A stretch of 64,000 nt of DNA from Tenrec ecaudatus (taxonomy: Eukaryota > Chordata > Mammalia > Afrosoricida > Tenrecidae): positions 79,525,700-79,589,699 of the forward strand of contig NC_134546.1 in assembly GCF_050624435.1 (NCBI RefSeq). The letters are read 5' to 3'. Shown here piece after piece: positions 10,613 through 22,780 of this stretch (its first letter is position 1; every line of letters begins with the position of its first letter). The translations under genes and the position numbers were made by a program. The notes under the pieces were generated by a model. That model made no database searches and was not told the origin of the DNA. It worked only from the letters and a program-made list of their open reading frames with translations.

Positions 10613-11034
10613 TCCCCTGCAGGGAGGAAGCATGTCTCCAGGGGTAGCACAGGCCCCACAGATCACAGGATCAGTCCCAGCAGCACAAGGTGGTTTCATC
10701 TTGTGGAGTGTGTCCCATCTCACTGTTCCCCAGGGAATCTCTCTATGTTTATTTTGTGATTATGTACCCGCCCCTGATATCTCCTAATTCAAACATTTTA
10801 TTTTAGAAATATGAAACATTCTCACATGCAGAAAAAGCGGTTGTCCGTTATGGGGTGGGGGAGACCTTGACAGGCGCCCCCAGCATCAGGTATCTGCTAA
10901 AGCCCAAGAAGAGATTTTACAATTAGATGCAGGGAAAATGCAGTCCCTAGGTAGTGCTAATTGTGAAGAGTACACTCATGTCTGAGGGGTTAGTTTGAGC
11001 CCACCCAGTGATGCCTTCTTTAGGACACAGGACT
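10613..11034. other. IGHV3 3' flank
   Basis: No gene is seen. The first about 300 bases resemble the flanks after the V pseudogenes at 31630-31933 and 60470-60891 (TCCCCTGCAGGGAGGA...CAGGATC...CAGCAG), which is ordinary V 3' flank. Confidence 0.6.
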
Positions 11035-11955
11035 CATGATCTGCTTCTTGTTGCTGTTTGGAGCAATCAAATTGCTTCCAGTCCATAGCGATCCTATGCA
11101 CAACTGAACCAAATACTGCATGTACTCTACCACCTTCACAATTTTTCCCAAGTCCGAGTCCATTGATGAAGTCACTGTGTCACTCAATCTCGTTGAGAGC
11201 CTTCTTTTTAACCACCCATCAACATTATCAAACATGATGTCCTTCTCCAGGCCCTACTCTCTCCTGATAATATGTCCAAAGTATGTAAGTTGAAGTCTTG
11301 TCATCCTCGCTTCCACGGAGCATTCTGGCCTAACTTCTAAACATACAGATCTGGTTGTCCTTTTAGTAGTCCACGGTATTTTCAATATTCTTCTCCACCA
11401 CAATCCAAATGCATTGATTCTTCATTCTTCCTCATTCAATGTCCAACTTTCACAGGCACATGATGCAATGGAGAATATCATGGCTTGGGTCAGGAACACC
11501 TTATTCCTCAAAGCAACATCCTTGCTCTTCAGTACTCTAAAGAAGCCTTGTGCACCAGATTTATACAATGAAATCTGTTTTGATCTTTGACTGTTGCTTC
11601 CATTAGCATTGATTATGGATCCAAATAAGACAAAATGCATGACAACCTCAACCTTTCCTCCATTTAGTGTGATGTTACCTATTGGTCTAGTTGTGAGTAT
11701 TTTGGTCTTCCGTATATTGAGTTGTAATCTATACAAAAGACTAAAATCCCTGATCTTCGTCAGCAATCCCTTCAATGCCTCCTCACTTTCATTAAGAACG
11801 GTTGTCTCATAGCATACCACAAGTTGTTAATAAGTCTTCATCCAATCCTGATACATTTATTCATACAAACCAGCTACTCTGATGGTTTTCTCAGCATACA
11901 GATTAAATAAGTGTGCCGAGAGGATACAACCCTGATTCAATCCTTTACCTGCCAT
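11035..11955 (-). mobile_element. RTE retroposon with RT remnant
   Basis: The minus-strand element includes a stop-free stretch at 11422-11820. It covers the end of the RTE reverse transcriptase: LNIRKTKILTTRPIG, then a VLFGSIINANG stretch and SCACESWT. The catalytic YADD motif is degraded. Its upper end (about 11935-11955) abuts an ERV fragment without a recognisable boundary sequence. Confidence 0.75.
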
Positions 11956-12430
11956 ATCTATGCTCACTTGAGGCTCCAGCCCAGTAAATGCGATCTCCTC
12001 ATGCTGGACCTTCTGGGCCAGACCATTTCAATCCTCAGTTAGCAGCTGCACACTAGCCTGGGGGCACCTCCCCTCCTGGGTGTCTCCAATAGGACAAATT
12101 GCTGCCCCATGGCCAGTTTGTTTGCATTGATAACGTGGCCCTCGTGGTGGCCTATTCCCATTAGGGCAATCCCTTGCCCAGTGACCTGGGCGACAGGACA
12201 CATAACACCTAGTGCCTTGTTCAGGGGTCTTGAAAACCTAGGAGGCAGTCCATGGGCATTGGTTAGCAATAGCAGCCAGTACCTGCACATGCCTAATATT
12301 CTTCCTTCTCTCCTTCCCTTGAACCTGGGCTTCCCAGTCTTTGTACTTATTGTAAAAGTTTGCTTTGGCATTAGTGGCCATCTCTTTGCGGGTAACTCCG
12401 TCTCCCTTTTCTTTTATGTTTTAAATTAAA
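11956..12430 (-). mobile_element. Class I-like ERV gag-pro scrap
   Basis: On the minus strand, 12050-12210 encodes two closely spaced Cys/His zinc-knuckle-like arrays of a retroviral nucleocapsid, followed by sequence resembling the start of a gamma-type protease. Each array has lost at least one metal ligand and there are stops and frame changes, so it is non-functional. No LTR, RT or env is seen beside it. It is separated by other repeats from the betaretrovirus-like element at 13400-17184, so it appears to be a different insertion. Confidence 0.5.
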
Positions 12431-12959
12431 AATGGCTTCTCTATATACATCAGAATCCTTCTGGCTGCTAAAACAAAATGAATGACAACAAGTAATACTG
12501 TCCGGTCAGAACCTAAGCTGTGAGAGATACTTTAAGTCCAGCCTCTTGAGTTGAGCTCCTCCAGCTCCTCCACCAATTGTTTAGTCATGTTAGAGGTAGG
12601 GGATGTTTTTAACCCAATCTTAAATGTACAGAACATATCTTTCAGCTGTTTGTTATCTAATGATATGTTTCACTTAAATCCTTGCAAATGATTTATAATT
12701 GGAGTACAAGGAAGGTTACATTATAGGGATAAGGGTATATAAAAATTTGTAATGTTAGAATCACTATTGAACATCAATTGAGTTTGCAAGTCCATGATCT
12801 GATATTCTAGTAATTAAACAGCCTGTAACTCTCCAGTCACTTTTACATAAAGTGTTCAGTTTTTGAATAGGTCGGGAGTGTCTCTCTGGCAACATCAGCA
12901 ATGTTTGAAATGATTATAAGTCTAAGAAAGGCAAATATTGTTTATTTTATTGTAAATAT
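12431..12959. other. Unassigned AT-rich spacer
   Basis: Nothing gene-like is seen. It could hold further decayed gag sequence of the adjacent ERV, but I recognise no motif. Confidence 0.4.
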
Positions 12960-13085
12960 TCTGTATGTTTAGAAGTAAGGCCAGAATGCTCCATAAAAGC
13001 AAGGATGACAAGACTTCATCTTACTTACTTTGGACATATTATCAGCAATTGGAACGAGGTCTCCACGTCATGCTTTCAGCAACTG
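12960..13085 (+). mobile_element. RTE fragment, plus strand
   Basis: A short RTE piece with the text CCAGAATGCTCCATAAAAGC...ACTTTGGACATATTATCAGC, the same clause as at 23440-23520. It lies opposite in orientation to the surrounding minus-strand ERV sequence. Confidence 0.65.
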
Positions 13086-13399
13086 CTTCTTCCTGGATCA
13101 CACTCTCAGCCAAGGAATCTGCCTGTAATTTGTCTTACCTGCTAAGACGCAAAGCCAAAGCCTTTCCCAAGAGCAATTAACAATCTGGGATTGCAAACAC
13201 CTTTGTGGTTGCTCCGCCAGACTCTCTCCTGTTCTGCTTTCTCTATAGGGGCACAAATCTGTTTATCTGCACTGGTTTTGTTAGAAGCTTTGGGGGCAAA
13301 GAAAAAAAATGCATTAATGAAGCTAAATGAGGTGCATTCCACATAATTGCCTCTCATCTCATCTGTCTGTGTTAATAATGAAGATTTTAAGGCACTGTG

Positions 13400-16300
13400 A
13401 GCAATTTCAGGGAGTTACTTTGGTTTGGAATGTGTTCAGGTAGATAGGTAACATCTTATGCAAAATCGGGCTGTTCTGTGGACTTCAATATGACTTCTGG
13501 GCTGCTCTTGGACCGAGGCATACAAAGCCTGTTCTTTCTCTTTATAAAGGGCTCATTGGGTCCTTTGACTTACAATGTAGTTTAATGGGTTCAGGACTGA
13601 AAAGAGAAGTCCCAATTAAAAATTTCAATATCCTAGGCCCTGGCAGTCATTTTGGGGAGTGACCTCGATTGGAGAAAGGTCTCCATGTTCATTCTTTCTG
13701 AGGCCTCTTCCCTTATGACCCATATGTTTCACCATGTTCTGCACTATGTAGATTTGTGGAGTAATCGGGGCCGGGGCGAGAGGAGTATACAAGAAAATGG
13801 AATTTTTTTTCTTTTTTTTTCCCACAAAGCAACCTTATCAATTTCAAAGTACTTTCCTTTACATGTAATACCTGTAATAGCTGTGTACTTTCCTTTATAC
13901 TTCATAACTCTAAAATTGTATTTCACTCTTGGAAAACTTTTTCAAACACGTTTGGATGACTGAAAGCACCTCTCTCGTTTTTTTCCCCCTCACCTCTTTT
14001 ATGTATTCAAATCCCTGTCTTTTCATGTCCCTCTGCAGCCACAGAAATAAAAAGAATTCACATGGAATGAGTCCAGGTGAGTAAGGTGTGTGGGGCAAGA
14101 GAGGCATGCTGTTTTTACCCCCAAAAACTGCCACGCTGAAACGGGTGCATGAGCAGGTGCATTGCCGTGGTGGCAGAATCAGTCCCCTATCTGCCAAAGA
14201 TCAGGCCTTTTTTGGTCACAGATGTTACAAAATCTTTTCGGAACTTCTGAATATAAAGCTTGATTAACAGTCCGATCTGGTTTGATTAACTCCAAGTGCA
14301 CGATGAGCTGACATTTTCATCCGTTCGGGAAGTTAATGGTGATCAGAACAAGGTTTGTCATCCATCAGCATTTCTACTCTTTTGAAATGAGAAAACCACC
14401 CACACACTTGAGTTTTTTTCCATAGCACAGTCCGTGGGAGCTGTGTTCAACATCACAAGAGTGTCTGCAAACTTCCCCCCTCCCCCCCCCCCCCCCCCCG
14501 CCTAGTATGAAACAACATTTCACCTCCACACAGCGTTCTTTTAAATCTGCCATCACACACAACGAGGCTCCAGTGAAACAGTTTCACAAAAAATTCACTG
14601 ACCAGATAGAACTTTCCAAGGCACTTGGAGCACTAACTTTGAGCGACTTGCTTGATGCTAGCCTAGCGGGGTGGTGGGTGGGTGCGTGGGGATGTGTACT
14701 ATGTAAGGTCTGCCCAGCAGAGCTTTCCCCATTTTGTTTCGTTTGTTTTATGGAAACCCCCGTGTTCACAATCTAGCGCTCCCACTGTTGCAAGAGATTC
14801 CTCCCCCTACGTTAATAGGGGTAAAATTCACTACAGTTTTAATTGAACCAAACTACCCTTGAGGCCCCATGCACTGTAGGATCTTATCACGATGTCATAT
14901 CTTATCCTGGTCAACTTCTTCATTCCCCCATGCTGAAGCCAGGGGTGGGTAAGGACCATGCTTTTAACATTGTTTATGGATCATAACTGTGATATAAACT
15001 CCTGAATCTAAAAGCCCTGAAAACCTTTGCCTTCAATTCTCAATTCTATGTAGGGACACGCTTGCTTAGACAGAACAGCATTCCAAAACACTCCACTAGC
15101 TATGGGCACATTTGACACCTCTGGTGCTCTTTCTCGAGTAGTATCAGTTTTTATCAATAGGACCAGAAGGAACTAAAAATAATTGGCCGATGCAATCACC
15201 TTTTTAAATATATAATCTGTGGTATTTCAGATTAAATCATAGTTCAAAATTCACTTTCATAATTCTGCTCAACAAACCCCGTAACAATTTAAACACCCTG
15301 AGCATTTAGGGTGGATTTCCTAGAAAAACCTGTTGATCCTTTTGGCAGTGGTCCCCAAATACAGGTCCTAATAACTGCTGATAGTTCTTCTGGTAAAGCT
15401 GAACATCTTTTTGCCTAGTCAAGTATTTCTTTGAGCTCCGTCTGGTGGCAGAACTCAGTGATAGGTTCTGACCGAGGTTCAATGCAGTGTGTGCTGGCTG
15501 GGTAGGAACTATGTTCCCCATGTTTGTTGGGTGGGGCTTCGAGCACGCCCATCTCCCGCTTTCCTGGCTGGGTAGTGTTCACTGACAGAACCCCCTCACT
15601 GCTTAATTTTGAGTGGCATTCTTTGCTTAATGGTTCCCTTTTTGCAGCAGTGGCAAAGTCCAGTTTCTCTTCAACCCAGCTGGGCCCTGACCCGGTGCCA
15701 CCTTTAGTTGCCTGTTGAATTGAAGGGCTTTGCTGGTACTCTCTTTGAAAATATCAGACCTTTTTACAGTTAAAACACCCTCCCCCACCTTAGGCTTATT
15801 GTAATTATGCCTAGCAGCCCTAGAAGGCCTTCTCTTTGTACCTAGGACCCAACTCCTCTTCAAACCTTAAGGAAGTCTGAAAGCATGCTCTACTCTTTGC
15901 TGGGACAGACATCAGCATTATCTTAAGCTAGAATCTGTATTAGACTATCCACCCACCGTATCTTCATTATTGAGGTTCTTACGAACAACATCCTGAAAAA
16001 GGGACATAAAATCTATATGGGGCTCCTCATTACACAGGCATATAGAAGTGTGGCTGGGTCGCTTCTTCCCAAATGGCACTAGCTTTCCCCAGGCCTGGAG
16101 ACAAACATAACATATCTGTGACAATGCTTATTCTGTAATCTGCCATTGCGCTTCCAAGGCGATAATATTCCCAGTCCCCAATATCTGCTCTGCCTCTATG
16201 TTCAAGTAAGCCTGTGTTTCAGCAATTTCAAATAACCAAATTTGGTATTGTAAGTAATGTTATGGAGAAAGGCAAGACTTGGTTAAAGTGTTCTTTTTTG

Positions 16301-17184
16301 GTGGTGACTAGACACCCAACCGCAGCTAGTGACTTAATTACCCTAAACGCAAAGGGGAGTCAGCACCTTCACCTGCAACTGCCTGCTGGATGTCTTTCAG
16401 CAGCTCAATGGGAAAGCCACTTGAATGGCGCTCCTCGTATACTTTGGTTTGTCTGCATTCGGCTGTCTTTCCATTACAGGAACAGGGAAAGCTAATCTGG
16501 CTTCCTCTGTTGTTTTATGGCTTTTGAGCTCCCAGGGCAGCATTACTCAGGGGGCGCAGAAGCTCTGGCCATGAGGTTCTCCCTAGAATCAGATTAGGTT
16601 CTTTCAGTCTCTGCTAAAGCTTCCTCAACTATTTCATACTCATTTGGAGTGACTTAGTCTGCTTTCAAGAATTTGGATAACTCACACAAGACTTTGCACT
16701 ACACTGGCTAGCCTTTCTTTTGTGTCTCTGTTTGCAGAGGTTCGGAAACCATTTAAAATTTTGTCCACACATCCCAGGTCTCCATAAGGATATGTTCTCC
16801 CTGCCTGTGTATTTTACTTAAATTTGTAGCAACCTTTTGCCAGATTCGTAGATATCTGCCGCCTCCCCAACCCCCGCCCCAGAAACCATGGATTATACAT
16901 TTCACTACTTGCTGAAAACCCGGGATCCTTTTCTTTGTTACTGCTGCACCTTGTTCATTTGTTTGTTTGGTCAGTAAGTGGGTGACCATAATACCATAAG
17001 TTTTTAAAATTTACTTTCATTTTGCCCCATTTTTGTTTAATTTTTTACCAATCCCCCAACCAGTTTCTCACTTCAAAACTATTCTCTAAACGCACTCAAG
17101 CTTCAGATGGGGTTGCACAACCATCGCATAAATTTGTGCTCTCCTCTGGGAGAGTTTCCTCTAGATCCCTAGCTTAGGGTGCCA
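13400..17184 (-). mobile_element. Betaretrovirus-like ERV, 5' half, broken
   Basis: Read on the minus strand, fragments occur in proviral order. A possible Lys-tRNA-type primer binding site is at 17161-17184, a matrix-like stretch at 16753-16989, and a capsid-like stretch around 15900-16200. Two zinc-knuckle-like arrays follow at about 15735-15780 and 15618-15655, then a dUTPase-like motif at 15303-15395, protease remnants, a glycine-rich (G-patch-like) protease end at 13640-13790, and a possible start of RT at 13400-13610. A dUTPase and G-patch in pro are hallmarks of betaretroviruses. Every piece has stops or frameshifts and several zinc ligands are missing. A mariner (13830-14790) is inserted in pro. 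No integrase or env was recognised. Confidence 0.65.
13830..14790 (-). mobile_element. Mariner-family DNA transposon, inactivated
   Basis: The minus strand keeps the transposase N-terminus (MADLKERCVEVKCCF near 14545) and the C-terminal catalytic part: TVNQALYSEV, RPDLWQIGD, HHGNAPAH and LPHTPYSPGL...PCEFFLF. The expected catalytic Asp in both the HHDNAPAH and YSPDL motifs is Gly. The middle of the protein is missing and a C-rich tract lies at 14475-14499. Terminal inverted repeats were not identified, so the ends are approximate. It interrupts the ERV protease region and is therefore younger than that ERV. Confidence 0.72.
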
Positions 17185-18650
17185 TTTATAAGGTCCAGTC
17201 TCACAACCAAATGGTTCCTGAGGAGCAATTGTACAATTAAAAGGAAATAATAAAGGCAGTAGACAAAGCGTGCAAGGGTGTACCTCTACTGTGAAGCCAG
17301 GAACAAGAGAGGGAGTTTGAATTCCCAAAAGATTTAAATAACTTGGTGCTAGCAAACTTCAACAATCATACACATAACAACGTGGGTGGTGTCTTGCCCT
17401 AGATATTCCTGAGCTCATTGTGGGTGGAACCCAATATCAGTACTGGGGCAGGCAGAGGGGATTTGACCACCCCTTGATCAGGGAGAACAATAGAAGCATG
17501 TCTGCTCCTATATATAAGAGCCTTAGACCACATAAAGACCAGCCATGTGCTTTAAAAAATATTTTTATAATAGTATTATTGTTGTAGAATATTATGGGGA
17601 GATGATATTTCATTAGGAGACTATGACTGGGATTAATCTCCAACTCACAAATGTGAAGGCCTTCCATCACCAGCGTTTTGGCTTTCCAAAATCTTCATTA
17701 TGAGCATAGAGAATTTATCTGCATACATCCTCTTCCCGATCCTCAGTTTCCCACACGCTGGTCTTAGCATTTTTTTGGTCTATTGTACATAATGTCACTG
17801 AGTCTAAATCAATGTTTTCCAAAGTTTTCACAGTTTAATAAAAAAATGTTGGAGGTTGAAAATCTCTGATAGCTCTGAGTTCAAACTTTCTATCCTTTTA
17901 TTGATTCTATTGAGAATTAAAAAATCAAAGGCACATAAGCTCATGCGTAAGCCACAGATAATTCTAGCTCTATGTACAAACTTGTTTGCTCCACACAGCA
18001 TATACTTTGTTTGATAAATCTACACACTCTGTTCCTATTCTATTTCAAGGAGCTGTTAGTAGGTTTTCATCTGATAATAGTATTAACCAAACTTAAAGCG
18101 GAGATATCTCACTCCAACATCTTTAGTAACTTCCAGGACACTGCTCATATGTGGAACATATGGATAAGCTCCACCAACCACCAAGGGAGACCCCAGGATT
18201 ATCTTCCTCAGTGTTCCATTTGTTGACTTGTAAACAAAAAGATAATGTAAACAAGGATACACACACTAACTAAAGCACTATTTTGTTCTAGCTGATTTAG
18301 AAGTATTATCAAGTCCCAGTATCAGAGACAATGACCATAGTATCCACATTATCAGCAGTGTATCATCAATTATTTATGTCATCCCAGGTGATCTTTTCCC
18401 AGAAATTATCAGGATTGAGAAACAGCCATTTATTTTTTATACCAAGTGTCACTTGATTGTTCACACAAAGGGACATTTTCATTCAATTTTTTCCATAAAC
18501 ACAAAGCACCATAGAGGGGTCCCTTTAGATAAGTTCATCAAGGGCTGTTATAGGAGAAATTGGAACAAAGCCATCATGGCCTTAGAAACCTGACACTACA
18601 CCCATGGCAAAGAAGACAATTGGGTTTCTCAAATTAGCAACAAACACTTA
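17185..18650. other. Unassigned region, possibly containing ERV LTR
   Basis: If the primer site at 17161-17184 is right, the 5' LTR of the ERV should occupy about 17185-17700 on the minus strand. I do not see convincing TG...CA ends. The rest shows no gene or recognised repeat. Confidence 0.35.
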
Positions 18651-19068
18651 GCCTTATTTGAGAGGGCAGTGATTGACAGCCTTAAATGAAGCACGGACGA
18701 CAGTTGGATTCTCATTTACTCTGCAGACTCTAACTAGATGTAATTGGTGATATGCGCTCACACTATGGAAATACCAGACAATGAACACATTATCTTGTTC
18801 ACAAGTCTGCAAATGAACCGTGACATAGACTGAGAGTTCCCCAAGCCTGTCCTGCAAAGACTCTGATAATCTTCTCCCTTTCTCATTGGTGCCGTTTGCA
18901 TTTATCTTTTCTTACCCATCCTACTTTCTATATGTTGTTTTGGTGAAAGCACTTCCTTTCTACTTCTATGTGGTCAGTAGAGCAACAAGCAGAATGACCC
19001 TGAACATAGAGTATCAGGTCTCCAGAATCCATGGTGGGTGGTTCCTAAATGTCTATTGGAACAAAAAT

Positions 19069-19076
19069 ATGCAAAT
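19069..19076 (+). promoter_or_regulatory. VH octamer of IGHV3-like pseudogene
   Basis: Perfect ATGCAAAT about 100 bp upstream of the leader ATG at 19177. Confidence 0.75.
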
Positions 19077-19176
19077 GCAGTCCCTCCTCCTCTGATCATG
19101 AGCAGCACTTGATGCTCTCTGTGTACAGGTCCAGGAGGAGCATTCCTGGTCTGTTCTCTTTCCCACTGTCCACATC

Positions 19177-19608
19177 ATGGCAACAGCTTTAATCTGGGTT
19201 TCTAGCTTCTCATCACTGTCAAAGGTGATGTCCCTCCGACATCAGGTCTGCTCTAAATGCTGCAGTTTAGATTGAGCTTAGTCTCTGCTCTCTTTGTGCA
19301 GGTGTCCGGGGTGAAATGTATCTTGTGGAGTCTGCACAGGTGAGGGATGTGACACAGCCTGTAAAGTAATAAGCCTTCACTGAAATTATTCTGTAAAGCT
19401 TCTGGATTTACCTTCTCTTATTATGCCAGGAACTGGGTGTGGCAAGCTCCAGAGACGGGGCTTGATGGGTGACACCAGTGAATCAACCAAGTGAGAGTAC
19501 TCTTCAAGGGAGACTCACAATTTACAGGGACAACCTCACAAACACAGTCTCTCTATCATTGATAGACCTGAATGCAGAGGACACGATCATGTGTTATTCT
19601 ATAAGGAG
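19177..19608 (+). pseudogene. IGHV: IGHV3-like pseudogene
   Basis: The leader exon 19177-19224 reads MATALIWVSSFSSLSK and ends at GTGATG. The V exon starts after TGTGCAG near 19302 and keeps EMYLVES, then small insertions and stops in FR1. KASGFTFS-like text is followed by ARNWVWQAP (WVRQAP with R to W), a scrambled CDR2 and FR3 ending in MCYSIR. The second conserved Cys is Ser and an extra Cys replaces the first Tyr. It cannot encode a V domain, although its octamer and RSS are well kept. Confidence 0.85.
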
Positions 19609-19647
19609 CACAGTGAGTGGAAATCACAGTGAGCCTAGAAACAAACA
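19609..19647 (+). other. 23-spacer RSS of the pseudogene
   Basis: Heptamer CACAGTG (perfect), 23-base spacer, nonamer AAACAAACA (two mismatches to ACACAAACC). Confidence 0.8.
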
Positions 19648-19954
19648 TTCCTTTCAGGAAAAGAGTGGACCTGCAGCAGGTGCTCAGCTTGCACATCGCG
19701 AAGAAACCTTGTAGGAGCGGCTGCAGAGGAACTTCAAGCTCTCTTTTGCATCTCATGTTAAGTCTTCCCACTCAGCAAACGTCTTAGGCAAGAACATTAC
19801 TTCTTGTCCTCTGTAACTCCAGGTTATACTTAAGCAAAAAGAGTTATCATAGAACAGCGATTCAGTTCAATATTTAAACCTTCATTTTTTGAGCAATAAA
19901 TTTTAGGTAAATTTTTACTGATTAGGAAATCATGTTTCCTCAATCCAAACTGAG

Positions 19955-20135
19955 TCAGATGTCATTGAATTGATTCCTAATCATAGCGACCCTATGCACA
20001 ACAAAACACAACACCGTCTGGTCCTAAAGCCATCATGATATTTGGCAAGTCTGACCCCATTGTTACAGTGTCAATCCATCTTTTTATCCCCTACTTCGAA
20101 ATAAACATTCAGGAGGGCTGGTCCCTCCTGAAGTT
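19955..20135 (-). mobile_element. RTE fragment split by an L1 (left part)
   Basis: The tail text CATTGAATTGATTCCTAATC...CCCTATGCACAAC identifies a minus-strand RTE. It resumes after the L1 at 22520-22780, so the L1 at 20151-22504 landed inside it. Confidence 0.75.
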
Positions 20136-20150
20136 TTGTGCACACTTTGT

Positions 20151-22504
20151 TTTTTTGTTTTTTTCTTTATCTATTTATTTTGTTTTAACAATTTATTGGG
20201 GCTGATACAATTCTTTTCACAGTTCATACATATACATACATCAATTGTATAAAGCACATCGGTACAGCCTTTGCCCTAATCATATTTTTCTCTTTTCTTC
20301 TTTTACATTTTATTAGGGACTCATACAACTCTTACCACAATCCATACATATACATACATCAATTGTATAAAGCACATCCATACATTCTCTGCCCCAATCA
20401 TTCTCAAGGCATTTGCTCTCCACTTAAGCCCCTTGCATCAGGTCCTCTTTTTTTTTTTCCCTCCCTCCCCATTCCCCCCTCCCTCATCTGCCCTTGGTAA
20501 TTTATCCATCGTTATTTTGTCATATCTTGCCCTATCCGGAGTCTCCCTTCCCCCCTTCTCTGCTGCCCCTCTCCCAGGGAAGAGGTCACATGTGGATCCT
20601 TGTAATCAGTTCCCCCTTTCCAACCCACTCACCCTCCACTCTCCCAGCATCGTCCCTCACACCCTTGGTCCTGAAGGTATCATCCACCCTGGATTCCCTG
20701 TACCTCCAGCCCTCATATGTACCAGTGTACAGCCTCTTTCCTATACAGCCCTGCAAGGTAGAATTCAGATCATGGTAGTTGGGGGGAGGAAGCATCCAGG
20801 ATCTGGGGGAAAGCTGTGTTCTTCATCGGTACTACCTCACACCCTAATTAACCCATCTCCTATCCTAAAGCCCTCTATGAGGGGATCTCCATTGGCCGAT
20901 ACTTGGGCCTTGGGTCTCCACTCTGCACTTCCCCCTTCATTTAATATGATATATATATACATATATACATATACATATACATATATACATATACACACAT
21001 ATACACATACATACACACACTTATATCTTTTTTTTTTTGCATGATGCCTTATACGTGGTACCTTGGCACCTCGTGATCGCACTGGCCGGTGTGCTTCTTC
21101 CATGTGGGCTTTTTTGCTTCTGAGCTAGATGGCCGCTTGTTCACCTTCAAGCCTTTAAGACCCCAGACACTATCTCTTTTGATAGCCCGGCACCATCAGC
21201 TTTCTTCACCACATTTGGTTATGCACCAATTTGTCTTCAGCGATCCTATTATGGAGGTGTGCAGTCAATGATATGATTTTTTTTTCTTTGATGCCTGGTA
21301 ACTGATCCCTTCAGGTCCACTCGATCACACAGGCTGGTGTGTTCTTCCATGTGGACTTTGTTGCTTCTGAGCTAGATGGCCGCTTGTTTATCTTCAAGCC
21401 TTTAAGACCCCAGTCACTATCTCATTTGATAGCCGGGCACCATCAGCTTTCTTCACCACATTTACTTGTTCACCCACTTTGGCTCCAGCCGTTGTGTCGG
21501 GAGAATGAGCATCATAGAGTTCCAATTTAATAAAAGAAGGTATTCATGCATTGAGGGAGTGTTTGAGTAGAGGCCCAAGGTCCTTCCGCCACCTTAATAC
21601 TTGACCTATATATATAGACACATAGATCTATTTCCCCATCCTCCTATATATATTTGCATGTACATGTCTTTGTCTAGACCTCCATGAATGCCCTTTGACT
21701 CCTAGCTCTTTCCTCCATCTCCCTTGACTTTCCTCCTACCATACTACCATGCTTCATCGCCACCTGGGCTAGAGTATACCTCTTCTCTAAGCAACCTTAC
21801 CCTTGATCATTTCCCACCAGGCCTGCCACTCACCCTTCTCTACCATTTGGGGTCCCATGTTTTTCCCTTGTCCCTGTGTTTGTTAACACCACTTCCTTAC
21901 CCCCCCTACTCCCCCACCCCAAGTCCCCCCGGAACTGTTGGTCCCGTTGTTTTTCCTCCAGATAGTTCATCCAGCCTGTCCTATTCAGACAGACCTGTGG
22001 AGTCACTAACATGCACGAAAACAAGACAGAGGAAAACAAAGCAACAGTATACAACCAGACAACAAAACAACAAAAACAAACCACTGACAAAGAACAGAGC
22101 AAAACAGTTCACAAGAGAAAAGCTTGTAGTTAGTTCAGGGATCGTTTGCTGGCCCTTAGGAGCGTTTTCCAGTCCAGTCTGTTGGGGCACCACGCCCTGG
22201 CCCCAAAGTCCACTTTCAGCATTTCCTGGGAACCTTGCCACTCCATTCCCTTGCTGTTCCGCTGCACTCCCCCAGTGATTTGCTTCGGTGTGGTGGGATC
22301 AGTTCAGGTGCAATTCCCACACTGTGTCTCCGGTGCTGTCCCCTGTATCGCCCTTAGTCACTGAGGGGCATCATGTCTCATAGTAGGGCCAGCCATGTTG
22401 TTCTCTCTGTGGACTGGCCGGTCTACTCAGGAACATCATCATCACGGCCTGGTGGGCCAGGCTGTGCTCCACTCTCTCCTCCTGCCCCTTCATCTGCTCC
22501 CGTG
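20151..22504 (-). mobile_element. 5'-truncated L1 (3' UTR only), with 15-bp target duplication
   Basis: It is flanked by the exact repeat TTGTGCACACTTTGT at 20136-20150 and 22505-22519. On the minus strand it covers the L1 3' UTR from a point equivalent to about 58288 of the complete element to the poly-A end. It is longer than that interval because it has two copies of the roughly 200-bp UTR module (21060-21260, 21300-21490), a TATACA-type microsatellite (20945-21025) and a doubled 3' terminus (20160-20295 and 20300-20450). The apparent reading frames within it are chance frames in UTR sequence. Confidence 0.9.
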
Positions 22505-22519
22505 TTGTGCACACTTTGT

Positions 22520-22780
22520 AATATGACTGTCAACATCCAAAATTATAAGGAACATTGTTATGATACATCCTTAAGACAGATCTTTTTAATTCTTCTGGTA
22601 GTCAGTGATATACTCAATATTCAGCCCAACACCTAATTCAAAGGATCAACTCTGTGTCTTTCTTCCTTATTCATTGTACAGTTTTCCCGTGCATATGAGA
22701 TCTTCCATGCAGCTCTATTGCTTGGATCAGATTCACCTCAGTACTGGATTTGACAACAGTGCTCTTTAATGCTAAAATCT
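22520..22780 (-). mobile_element. RTE fragment split by an L1 (right part)
   Basis: This continues the RTE interrupted at 20135, with the clause CTTCCTTATTCATTGTACAG in the usual RTE position. It fades into unassigned AT-rich sequence by about 22990. Region 22990-23420 shows no gene. Confidence 0.65.

Noticed and set aside
20940-21030. Possible repeat array of CRISPR or satellite type
   Set aside because: Simple TATACA-type microsatellite inside an L1; no spacers of uniform size, and the host is a mammal.
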